Positions 1 through 6,085 of a stretch of 6,493 nucleotides of DNA are shown here, piece by piece; position 1 is the stretch's first letter; each line of letters opens with the position of its first letter. The stretch is from Nitrospirota bacterium. GTDB lineage: Bacteria > Nitrospirota > Nitrospiria > Nitrospirales > UBA8639. A program made the translations under genes and the position numbers. The notes beneath the pieces were generated by a model that was given only the letters and a program-made list of their open reading frames with translations, was not told where the DNA came from and did no database searches. Where the stretch lies: NCBI GenBank assembly GCA_029879555.1, contig JAOUQB010000146.1:1-6493 (forward strand). Reading direction: 5' to 3'.

Positions 1-28
1 AGGGGGATGAAAAGAGAGAGGACATCAT

Positions 29-868
29 TTAGTCGGGTTTATCAGGAAACAAGAGTTGAAATTGCAGTTGTAACGTCCAGTCCGGCGCCCGATCCGGCTT
101 TTCCAGAAAATAAAATCCCTGGAGTCTGATATTGATCGGTCGTTTTTCTCCCCGGAACATCACCTTTCCGAATCCGCCTCCAATCGGTACCGTCCAGCGA
201 TTCCGCTTCTCCTCGGCCTCCCAGTTCGCGGTGATCGGCGGGGATGAGGTCAGATACCAGCCATTGGCAAAATTGTAGCTGAGGAAAGGTTGGACCACAA
301 ACAGGTTGACCTTGGGGCGTTGGTCATCACCCGCAAACGACCAGAGATTTCTGATGAGGGCCCCCACCACCCAGGGATCCGGTATGCTCACGAGGGCGAG
401 AGTGGGACCAACGCTCCATTTCCCTGCTCCCAGGCGATCATCAGTGGCCGTATTGAAAACAAAGGTCGGGCCGATGCCACCAACCAGTTTGAATCGACGC
501 TTAGACTCGTCGCGAGCCAGAAACCCCGTATACTCAATATCCCCTAATCCGGCCAGACTTCCCGTTTTATCTTCTATGGCACTGGCCGGAAAGTAGGGGA
601 GAGGAATCGTCAGCCGGTTCAGAAAAGCCCAATCCCCAAATCTTCTTGTGGTGTCAGCCTGAAGATTAAAGACATTAAAGAGATGATTATTTGTCCCGGC
701 CCCAAAAGAGGTCCCATTAGTAAATCCCATCCGTACAAGATCGGACACCGGATTTTGCACTTGCTCAGCCAGTTTTTTAATGTCTTCGGCATGGGCCATA
801 TGGCTCGCCAGGATGCCAAAGATCATGCCCACCATCAAACAATTTTTGAATGAACATTGTGTGGTCAC
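29..868 (-). CDS. Neuromedin-U-like outer-membrane transporter-type protein
   Basis: This is a predicted outer-membrane protein of the bacterial family usually annotated as 'neuromedin U' or 'transporter', a beta-barrel group of unknown substrate. The name is historical and has nothing to do with the animal hormone. I place the start at the GTG at 866-868: AAGGA (876-880) lies 7 bases upstream, and this start gives a clean signal peptide (MTTQCSFKNCLMVGMIFGIL then ASHMAHA) cleaved near residue 27. The frame stays open to an ATG at 950-952, but that start lacks a well-spaced ribosome site and would bury the signal peptide under 28 charged residues. The mature protein begins with the family-typical segment QVQNPVSDLV. 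It carries the conserved stretches GPTFVFNTATDDRLGAGKW, GALIRNLWSFAGD, GWYLTSSPPITANWE and WTVPIGGGFGK, and ends in alternating aromatic/polar strands (WTLQLQFQLLFPD). The 279 residues are a normal family length. It is transcribed divergently from the DUF481 gene. Family recognition is strong; transport function is not shown. Confidence 0.88.
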   Translation of the reverse strand: MTTQCSFKNCLMVGMIFGILASHMAHAEDIKKLAEQVQNPVSDLVRMGFTNGTSFGAGTNNHLFNVFNLQADTTRRFGDWAFLNRLTIPLPYFPASAIEDKTGSLAGLGDIEYTGFLARDESKRRFKLVGGIGPTFVFNTATDDRLGAGKWSVGPTLALVSIPDPWVVGALIRNLWSFAGDDQRPKVNLFVVQPFLSYNFANGWYLTSSPPITANWEAEEKRNRWTVPIGGGFGKVMFRGEKRPINIRLQGFYFLEKPDRAPDWTLQLQFQLLFPDKPD

Positions 869-1197
869 TGGACATTCCTTGGAGTGCACGCAATGTTTGT
901 TTCTGTAATCATGTGCCTCTTCTCGCGCCCATTGGTTACGAAACGCCCTCATTACCTATTATCATGAGGGGGCAGTCTAAACACACGCATTTTGAAAGTG
1001 CAAATGAGTACGAATGATCTGAGCACCATGGCGTTCGTGTCTGAATTTTTCGCCCCGTAGTACCCAATACACAAGGTCTCAAAGGCTTTACCCTGCCAGG
1101 AGGGGAAACTATACTGACGTTCGCGCCTATGGCATTTTGGCACCTCTCATTCCGTTTTCTTTGCCCATGGTTCCTGAGATGGCTTGTGGGGATCCTC
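869..1197. promoter_or_regulatory. Divergent intergenic region, promoters expected
   Basis: This 329-base gap separates two divergent envelope genes and must hold the promoters of both unless they belong to longer transcripts. For the leftward gene, the minus strand has GATAAT at 958-963, one mismatch from TATAAT, but no good -35 box at the right distance. For the rightward gene, TTGAAA lies near position 992, again without a good -10 box 17 bases on. An AGGAGG-type ribosome-site sequence occurs at 1098-1105, but no start codon lies at a usable distance. Both open frames extend into this gap beyond the starts I chose, so its true size may be smaller. Short frames on the minus strand here look spurious. 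No individual promoter can be called with confidence. Confidence 0.35.
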
Positions 1198-2220
1198 GTG
1201 CGACGTAATTGTACCTGGATGGCGTTGCGGGTTGCAGTGGTGACCTGGATCGTATTAGGAAACGCCGCAGTCTACGCAGCCGATGTCATTCTGCTCAAGA
1301 ACGGCGATCGCGTCAGTGGCAACATTATCAGCATGGAAGACACGATTCTCAGGGTTGATACGGATTATGCCGACGTCATTAAAATTGACTGGGATGATGT
1401 CAAGGGGCTAACCGCTGATCAGCCCTTCTGGGTGTCGTTCCACGATGGTGCAATTATTCCTGATGATATCGGAGTCCGTGATAGAGATCGCTTGATCCTG
1501 CTCAGTCTCGAGCCAGGTGGCCCGATTCAACTGGACAAAATCAAAACGATTAATTTGTTTGAGTTGTCCTACCGCGGAACTCTAGGGCTTGGGGGGAGCG
1601 CCACATCCGGGAACACGAATACCCAATCCCTTAACGCCTCCGGAACACTGACCGTCTACAAAGGGTGGCATCGCCTGATTCTGGATGGGCGGGCGAATCG
1701 CGGCAAGGCCCAGGGGGAAGTCAACGCGCAAAATGCCAATCTGAATACCCGCTGGGATTACTTTCTCACTAAGCGAGTCTATATCCCACTCATTAATTTC
1801 CTGGAGAACGACAAATTTCAAAACCTCTCTCTTCGTAACACGACCATCCTCGGGGTCGGCTATGATGTCCTGGATCATCGGTCCAATTTCCTGACAATCG
1901 CGGCGGGACCGAATGTCGTGTATCAAGATTTTACGTCTGAACCGAGTCAAGTTATCCCTGGTTTTTCCTGGCAAACACGTTGGAATTTGGAATTTTTTGG
2001 AGGCGATCTCAAATTTTGGCACGATCATACCGGCACGAGAGACATCGGTCATGATAATGCCCTGCGTGTGAACGCCAATCAGGGCGTCAGCGTCAAAATC
2101 TACAAAGACTTCTCTATTCGTTTCGAATATACGGTGCGGTACAATTCCCAGCCTGCTGAGGATCGAAAGTCCACAGACAGCACCATTAACTTCGGTTTGA
2201 GCCTGGATTTGTTGGGGTAA
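1198..2220 (+). CDS. DUF481 family outer-membrane beta-barrel protein with N-terminal LKNGDR modules
   Basis: This is a predicted outer-membrane protein of the DUF481 family, the group of E. coli YdiY ('salt-induced outer membrane protein'), whose function is unknown. I choose the GTG at 1198-1200 because GGGGA (1188-1192) lies 5 bases upstream and the product then starts with Arg-Arg and one hydrophobic stretch ending VYA|AD near residue 27. The frame is open back to an ATG at 1129, which lacks a ribosome site and would add a second hydrophobic segment; the ATG at 1219 is another option. Residues 30-71 form a small beta module with LKNGDRVSGNI, a common prefix in DUF481 proteins. Residues 78-119 look like a second, diverged copy. 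The barrel spans about 124-340, with the typical motifs SGNTNTQSLNASG, WDYFLTKRVY, NDKFQNLSLRNT and GVGYDVLDH. It is divergent from the neuromedin-U-like gene, with 192 bases before the next gene. Family assignment is firm; the role is unknown. Confidence 0.87.
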   Translation: MRRNCTWMALRVAVVTWIVLGNAAVYAADVILLKNGDRVSGNIISMEDTILRVDTDYADVIKIDWDDVKGLTADQPFWVSFHDGAIIPDDIGVRDRDRLILLSLEPGGPIQLDKIKTINLFELSYRGTLGLGGSATSGNTNTQSLNASGTLTVYKGWHRLILDGRANRGKAQGEVNAQNANLNTRWDYFLTKRVYIPLINFLENDKFQNLSLRNTTILGVGYDVLDHRSNFLTIAAGPNVVYQDFTSEPSQVIPGFSWQTRWNLEFFGGDLKFWHDHTGTRDIGHDNALRVNANQGVSVKIYKDFSIRFEYTVRYNSQPAEDRKSTDSTINFGLSLDLLG

Positions 2221-2397
2221 TTATCGTGAAACCCTGACCAATCACCTAATTGGGTGCGCCCTTTCCTCAGGGGAATACCGACCATCCGGTCGATCCCACT
2301 TCAGCGACTCTAGGGTGCCATTTCTAGCGGTGCTGCTTCACTTTCTCAAATTAGTTATGGCAATGTTTCTTAAATGTGCGTGCAGCTTTTTAATCGG

Positions 2398-2404
2398 AAG
2401 GAGG
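2398..2404 (+). promoter_or_regulatory. Ribosome binding site fixing the start at 2413
   Basis: AAGGAGG is a near-perfect anti-16S match lying 8 bases before the ATG at 2413. It rules out the in-frame ATG at 2374, which would add 13 polar residues in front of the signal peptide. Confidence 0.8.
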
Positions 2405-2412
2405 AATGTGTG

Positions 2413-2955
2413 ATGAAACAATCTTGCTGGTTTTTACTTCTGGTGTTTTTGGGGGTTGGTCTCCTGAGTCAAGATGAAGAAGTCTTTGCGGAGCAAAAAG
2501 AAATCAAAGCCATGTCTCCCTGGGAAGGTGACGGGTTTGCGTTTCCTATAGGGGACGACAAGGTCTATATGGTCGCAGTCTATACTGGCATCATGTTTGT
2601 TGAGGATAACCAGGGGGCCTTGCACGCTGCTTCTCTTGTCTGTCCGGGTACGGTCCAAGCCGACTTGAAAACCATGACAAAGTCAGGAAAGGGCCACTGT
2701 ATTATTACCAATGTTGACGGTGATCGGGTGTATACAGAATTTTCCTGTACAGGGGATATGGAAGGGTGCCGGGGACCATTTACCATTACGAGCGGAACTG
2801 GGAAATTTACCGGCATTACGGGGGAAGGCGAAATGATTTCACAAATGCAATCACGCCAAATCCTCGTCGTGGAAGGGTTCGAATCTGCGCGCCAACATGG
2901 AGAAGGGATTGCAACCTGGCCACGAATCACCTATTCGATTCCGGATCAACGATAA
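2413..2955 (+). CDS. Secreted beta-rich protein of unknown function with four cysteines
   Basis: This 180-residue protein has a signal peptide (MKQSCWFLLLVFLGVGLLSQ, cleaved around VFA|EQ at residue 26), so it is exported to the periplasm or beyond. The ribosome site at 2398-2404 fixes the start. The mature part has no recognised catalytic motif. It is rich in predicted beta strands and contains the segment SGTGKFTGITGEGE (residues 127-140), which resembles a strand-turn feature of allene-oxide-cyclase/dirigent-like small barrels; that resemblance is only suggestive. Other distinctive stretches are SPWEGDG, YTGIMFVEDNQGALHAASLVCPGT and CTGDMEGCRGPF. The mature chain has four cysteines (77, 96, 112, 119), enough for two disulfide bonds in an oxidising compartment. 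I recall similar unannotated proteins in Nitrospira-type genomes, but the function is unknown. It lies 54 bases upstream of the glycine-zipper gene on the same strand, so the two are probably co-transcribed. Confidence 0.8.
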   Translation: MKQSCWFLLLVFLGVGLLSQDEEVFAEQKEIKAMSPWEGDGFAFPIGDDKVYMVAVYTGIMFVEDNQGALHAASLVCPGTVQADLKTMTKSGKGHCIITNVDGDRVYTEFSCTGDMEGCRGPFTITSGTGKFTGITGEGEMISQMQSRQILVVEGFESARQHGEGIATWPRITYSIPDQR

Positions 2956-2998
2956 CCCTTCTCCTTCAAGGTGTATTGCCCAATTCATCCTATTCGAT

Positions 2999-3003
2999 GG
3001 AGG
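2999..3003 (+). promoter_or_regulatory. Ribosome binding site fixing the start at 3010
   Basis: GGAGG lies 6 bases before the ATG at 3010. It supports this start over the in-frame ATG at 2971, which would place non-hydrophobic residues before the signal peptide. Confidence 0.7.
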
Positions 3004-3009
3004 TATCTT

Positions 3010-3477
3010 ATGCGAACCTTATTCACGATTAGCATCACCACTGCGTTTATGCTGGTGATGGGCTTTAATGTTCAAGCACAAATGTTTATCTTTCCACAGA
3101 AAGGGCAGAGTCCCGATCAACAAGAATTAGATGAATTTACTTGTTACAAATGGGCCAAACAACAAACCGGGGTTGATCCGAATCAACAAGTCATTGCCAG
3201 CTCTTCGCCGGCACAACAACGAGGTGGAGCCCTAAGTGGCGCGATGGGCGGGGCTGCTCTGGGAGCTATTGGAGGAGCCATCGCAGGAGATGCCGGCAAA
3301 GGAGCTGCTATTGGCGCCGCTGTGGGAGGAGGCGGTGGCCTGCTCAGGCAAAGGCGGGGCAGTGCCCGAGCCGAAGAACAACAGCGCCAAGCCTCAGGGC
3401 AACACCAACAAAGCATTCAGACCTTCAACCGGGCCTATGGGGTATGCCTAGAGGGCAAGGGGTATAAGGTCGGATAA
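3010..3477 (+). CDS. Glycine-zipper envelope protein (YmgG-like)
   Basis: This is a 155-residue exported protein with a signal peptide (residues 1-23, cleaved near VQA|Q) and a central glycine-zipper segment at about 72-112. There Gly and Ala recur every three to four residues (GGALSGAMGGAALGAIGGAI, then GDAGKGAAIGAAVGGGGG). Such segments form packed membrane-associated helices in YmgG/Omp-type glycine-zipper proteins. Before the zipper lies a conserved-looking motif, FTCYKWAKQQTGVDP (43-57), and after it a basic, Gln-rich linker (113-135) leads to FNRAYGVCLEGKGYKVG at the end. The two cysteines, 45 and 146, flank the zipper and could form a disulfide. This Cys-zipper-Cys layout, ending in a 'CLEGKGY' tail, recurs in Gram-negative proteins of unknown function. 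The start follows a good ribosome site at 2999-3003. It is probably in one transcript with the gene 54 bases upstream. The exact role is unknown; an envelope structural or stress role is inference. Confidence 0.82.
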   Translation: MRTLFTISITTAFMLVMGFNVQAQMFIFPQKGQSPDQQELDEFTCYKWAKQQTGVDPNQQVIASSSPAQQRGGALSGAMGGAALGAIGGAIAGDAGKGAAIGAAVGGGGGLLRQRRGSARAEEQQRQASGQHQQSIQTFNRAYGVCLEGKGYKVG

Positions 3478-3527
3478 GCCAACAACTGCGACAAGATGAG
3501 GGTACCATTTAGGTGTTCTGATTGAAG

Positions 3528-3580
3528 GTTGAGGTCTCCGCCATTGACTTGTTGCGAAAGTCTCTTGCGGAGTTCTCGGC
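3528..3580 (+). repeat. Imperfect inverted repeat forming a long nested stem-loop
   Basis: The outer helix pairs 3528-3534 with 3574-3580, including three G-T pairs. After one T-T mismatch comes CTCCGC (3536-3541) against GCGGAG (3567-3572). A symmetric 4x4 internal loop (CATT/TCTT) follows, then GACTT (3546-3550) against AAGTC (3558-3562), closing a 7-base loop. No T tract follows, so it does not look like an intrinsic terminator. It may be a structured RNA, a REP-like extragenic repeat, or chance. Confidence 0.45.
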
Positions 3581-3820
3581 GATTTGCCGTTCTCACGTTC
3601 AGTAGGTAAGCTTCGGTGTCCAACAAGCGTGTGATTCTTCGGGATGAGTCAAGCAATGTTCATCCTTACCAAACGTCCTTTTTCGAACAACCCCAAAGCT
3701 TTAAGGAAATCTTCATACGAATATGGAGCGATGGCTAGCATTGACGGTAGATATCTTTGCTTAAATCATCATGGATAAGGATGTGAATGGTGTTTTCATG
3801 AGTGAAAGGCGGTGGATATA

Positions 3821-3849
3821 TTTACTGCAATTTATAGCTTTGCTACGTT
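3821..3849 (+). promoter_or_regulatory. Candidate sigma-70 promoter for the LTXXQ-like gene
   Basis: TTTACT (3821-3826) and TACGTT (3844-3849) are separated by exactly 17 bases, and a TG two bases before the second box gives an extended -10 form. The boxes match the consensus at 4 of 6 and 3 of 6 positions. An alternative is TTGACG (3741-3746) with AATCAT (3764-3769), also 17 bases apart. Either would read into the gene at 3938. This is weak evidence based on visual matching only. Confidence 0.25.
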
Positions 3850-3937
3850 AACTGGCTTTTAAATTGTCCGAAAAAAGCGATTCGTTCATTTCCGTATCTT
3901 TTGCCACAATTGTCCCAATATGTAGGAGCATTATCTT

Positions 3938-4423
3938 ATGAAACGATTAAAACAGTTCATCATGTTTGCCGTTGCCACAGCGATGATGTGCGTGACTCCC
4001 GCCTTTGCAGCAGAGACCACACAAAACACCAACATGCAAATTCTGGTAGATAAAGTGAAAGCGGATAAAAAGCTGCTTATCGCCAGCAACATGGAATTGA
4101 ATGACCAGGAATCGAAGGATTTCTGGCCCCTCTATGAGGGCTATCAAGAAGGCTTGGCAAAGGTCAACGGCCATCTGGGCGGTATCATTAATGAATATGC
4201 CGAAGCCTACAACAACGGATCCGTGTCAGATGCGCTCGCTAAAAAACTGATTAACGAGGCAATAAAAACAGAAGGGGCCGAGGTCCTTTTGCGAAGGGAA
4301 TATGCCGAAAAACTGGCAAAGGTGCTTCCAGCTCAAAAAGTTGCCCGCTACCTGCAGATGGAAAGCAAAATTCGTGCTGCCATCAAATTCGACCTCGCCG
4401 CCAATATTCCCTTGATGTACTAG
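3938..4423 (+). CDS. Secreted helical LTXXQ/CpxP-like periplasmic protein
   Basis: This 161-residue exported protein starts with MKRLKQFIMFAVATAMMCV and is cleaved around AFA|AE at residue 24. The rest is predicted almost entirely helical. Near the start of the mature chain it has ELNDQESKDFWPLYEGYQ (53-70), which fits the LTxxQ-like pattern of the Spy/CpxP superfamily and, more closely, a group of bacterial proteins with the FWPxYxxY motif. The C-terminal KVLPAQKVARYLQMESKIRA (128-147) and the ending LAANIPLMY are also hallmarks of that group. Members are annotated as hypothetical or Spy/CpxP-like; a chaperone-like or metal-stress role is inferred from the superfamily, not shown. The start follows TAGGAG (3923-3928) with 9 bases spacing. 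The sulfatase remnant begins 40 bases downstream on the same strand, so the two were probably co-transcribed. Confidence 0.82.
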   Translation: MKRLKQFIMFAVATAMMCVTPAFAAETTQNTNMQILVDKVKADKKLLIASNMELNDQESKDFWPLYEGYQEGLAKVNGHLGGIINEYAEAYNNGSVSDALAKKLINEAIKTEGAEVLLRREYAEKLAKVLPAQKVARYLQMESKIRAAIKFDLAANIPLMY

Positions 4424-4438
4424 GCCAACATTTTTCTT

Positions 4439-4444
4439 AAGGAG
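4439..4444 (+). promoter_or_regulatory. Ribosome-site-like AAGGAG upstream of the sulfatase remnant
   Basis: AAGGAG is a good anti-16S match but lies 19 bases before the ATG at 4464, much farther than the usual 5-10. No start codon occurs at a proper distance. It may be a relic of the original ribosome site with the spacing altered, in line with decay of the gene behind it. Confidence 0.35.
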
Positions 4445-4506
4445 AAACGGTTATAAGTAAACCATGAAGCGCACGTTCATATGGTGGGATCCTCGTTTTC
4501 AGCCTC

Positions 4507-5565
4507 ATGTTGGGGGTGGCTCTGGGTCCTGCACACGCACAAGATCAACCTAATATCCTGGTTATCTGGCGTGATGACATTGGTCAATCGAACATCAGTG
4601 CGTATACCAAAGGCGTTATGGGGTATCGGACGCTGAATATTGATCGGATAGCCGATGAAGGGATGATCTTTACCGATGATTACGGAGAACAAAGCTGCAC
4701 GGCTGGACGTTCCTCATTTATCACGGGCCAGAGCGTGTTTCGGATCGGTCTCAGTAAAGTCGGATTACCCGGCGCAGAACTTGGTCTCAAGGGGGAGGAT
4801 CCCACGATTGCAGAAGTGCTCAAGCCCATGGGATACGCCACCGGCCAGTTTGGCAAAAATCATCTTGGCGATAAGGATGAACATCTGCCTACCAATCATG
4901 GATTCGATGAGTTTTTCGGCAATCTCTATCATCTGAATGCTGAGGAGGAGCCGGAGCTCCTGGACTATCCAAATCCGGAGGATTATCCCAATTTTCGCAA
5001 ACGGTTTGGTCCGCGCGGCGTGATTCATTCCTATGCGGATGGGAGAATTGAAGATACGGGACCCTTGACTAAGAAACGGATGGAGACCGTGGATGATGAG
5101 ACGTCCGATGCGGCCTTGGACTTTATCGAACGCCAGCACAAAGCGAAAAAGCCATTTTTTGTCTGGTGGAATCGAACGAGAATGCATTTTCGTACCCATG
5201 TGAAGGCTGAATTGAAGGGCATTTCCGGGCAGGATGAGTATAACGATGGGATGATCGAGCACGACATGCATGTCGGGAAGCTACTGAAAAAATTGGATGA
5301 TCTGGGCATTGCGGATAATACGATTGTCTTTTATTCCACTGACAATGGTCCCCATATGAACACGTGGCCAGATGCGGGTATGACGCCATTCCGTGGGGAA
5401 AAGAATACCAATTGGGAAGGCGGCTGGCAGGTACCGGCTATGGTCCGGTGGCCTGGGACTATTCAGGCCGGCTCGGTCTCCAATGAAATCATGCACCACA
5501 TGGATTGGCTTCCGACATTTGCCGCTATCGCAGGGGGGATGCGGAAATCAAGAAGAAAGTGTTGA
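4507..5565 (+). pseudogene. Arylsulfatase remnant: open segment with the catalytic domain
   Basis: This is the longest uninterrupted stretch of the broken sulfatase, 352 codons from the first in-frame ATG. If translated alone it would have only 11 residues before the AHA|Q cleavage site, too short to work as a signal peptide. It would end with about ten foreign residues (MRKSRRKC tail) after the frame change at 5533-5538. It contains the active-site Cys but lacks the C-terminal subdomain of about 160 residues, so activity is unlikely. Confidence 0.75.
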
Positions 5566-6020
5566 ATGGGCATAAAGCTGGTAACAAAACGTTCAAGGTG
5601 CACCTGGATGGATACAATTTTCTCCCCTATCTGATAGGAAAAGAAGCGAAAGGGAGTCGCGAAGAAGTGTTTTATTTCACCGACGATGGTGATCTGAGTG
5701 CAATGCGATACCGGGATTGGAAGTTGATTTTTTTACAGCAACGAGTGGAAAAGACATTTGAAATTTGGGCGAACCCGTTTACTCCTCTATGAGTTCCCTT
5801 AATCTTCAACCTCCGTCGCGAGCCCTATGAACGAGGACAAATCACCTCGAATACCTATTATGATTGGTTGCTGGATCATGCGTTTCTGCTGGTCCCAGCA
5901 CAAGCTTACATCGGTCAATTCCTTGCAACCTTCATGGAGTATCCTCCGCGTCAAAAAGCGGCCAGCTTTAGCCTGGATGATGTGATGGCCAAGCTCAGCG
6001 CAGGGGCAGGGTCGCACTAA
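5538..6020 (+). pseudogene. Arylsulfatase remnant: C-terminal domain interrupted by TGA
   Basis: From the GAT at 5538 this frame encodes the C-terminal sulfatase subdomain: KTFKVHLDGYNFLPYLIGKE, EVFYFTDDGDLSAMRY and DWKLIFLQQR. It reaches TGA at 5790, then resumes with VPLIFNLRREPYERGQ, YYDWLLDHAFLLVPAQAY, PPRQKAASFSLDDVMAKL and TAA at 6018. It has no ribosome site or plausible start of its own. A short open frame from an ATG at 5505 overlaps the catalytic segment but begins with unrelated residues. Confidence 0.75.
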
Positions 6021-6049
6021 GTAAGATTTCAGAAAGGGTTTTTCAGAGA

Positions 6050-6085
6050 GGTCGCATTCCGCCTTGTGGTGGATGCGGCCTTTTT
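6050..6085 (+). terminator. Strong intrinsic terminator after the sulfatase remnant
   Basis: GGTCGCAT-(T)-CCGCC (6050-6063) pairs with GGTGGATGCGGCC (6068-6080) around a TTGT loop. This gives a GC-rich stem of 13 pairs with one bulged T and two G-T pairs, followed at once by TTTTT (6081-6085). It lies 29 bases after the ancestral TAA. There is no matching T tract for the minus strand, so it serves plus-strand transcription only. Confidence 0.85.

Larger units (their letters stand above)
3478..3937 (+). other. 460-base gap without a convincing gene
   Basis: No credible coding region lies here. A minus-strand open frame of 73 codons (3435-3656) runs through the first part, but it overlaps the end of the glycine-zipper gene, lacks a ribosome site and resembles no family I know. 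The gap holds an extended stem-loop at 3528-3580, followed directly by a small hairpin CGGC-GATTT-GCCG (3577-3589) that competes with it. The right half is clearly AT-richer than the flanking genes and ends in the ribosome site (TAGGAG, 3923-3928) of the next gene, so a promoter for that gene is expected in it. Confidence 0.6.
4464..6020 (+). pseudogene. Arylsulfatase, inactivated by two frameshifts and a nonsense codon
   Basis: Read across three lesions, this is a complete type I (formylglycine) sulfatase of about 518 residues, an exported hydrolase of sulfate esters. Intact segments include QPNILVIWRDDIGQSN (calcium-site Asp pair), SCTAGR (4693-4710; TGC at 4696-4698 encodes the Cys normally converted to formylglycine), GKNHLGD, TRMHFRTH, STDNGPHMNTWPD and GEKNTNWEGGW. 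Lesion 1: the ATG at 4464 starts MKRTF, but the signal-peptide remainder (GGILVFSLMLGVALGPAHAQ) lies one frame over, so one extra base is present between about 4470 and 4482. Lesion 2: at the run of six G (5533-5538) the frame changes; the expected IAG(G)DAEIKKKVLNGHK continues from 5538. Lesion 3: TGA at 5790-5792 sits where Arg is expected (FTPL-R-VPLIFNLRREPYERG). Family-like sequence runs on to TAA at 6018, ending AKLSAGAGSH. The calcium-site glycine usual in IWGDDIG is Arg here. No maturase gene (formylglycine-generating enzyme) is in view. Assembly error could explain the frame changes but less easily the TGA. Confidence 0.85.

Noticed and set aside
1188..1199. Shared GGGATCCTCGT string in the DUF481 gene start and at 4486-4496 in the sulfatase start
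   Set aside because: An 11-base match encoding similar hydrophobic signal-peptide residues is best explained by chance; flanking bases differ.
1582..2052. Minus-strand open frame of 156 codons opposite the DUF481 gene
   Set aside because: It is antisense to the conserved barrel region, with no ribosome site or recognisable motif.
2279..2292. Small hairpin CGACC-ATCC-GGTCG after the DUF481 gene, considered as a terminator
   Set aside because: The stem is only 5 pairs and no T run follows; the larger CCCTGA/TCAGGG pairing upstream also lacks a T tract.
3435..3656. Minus-strand open frame of 73 codons in the gap after the glycine-zipper gene
   Set aside because: It overlaps the end of a well-supported gene, has no ribosome site, no family resemblance and runs through the stem-loop region.
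4765..5271. Minus-strand open frame of 168 codons inside the sulfatase remnant
   Set aside because: It lies entirely antisense to sequence with clear sulfatase motifs; the length reflects codon bias of the true frame.
6050..6085. Terminator hairpin considered as a mobile-element end or repeat
   Set aside because: GC-rich stem, four-base loop and an immediate T run fit a normal intrinsic terminator, with no transposase or target duplication nearby.
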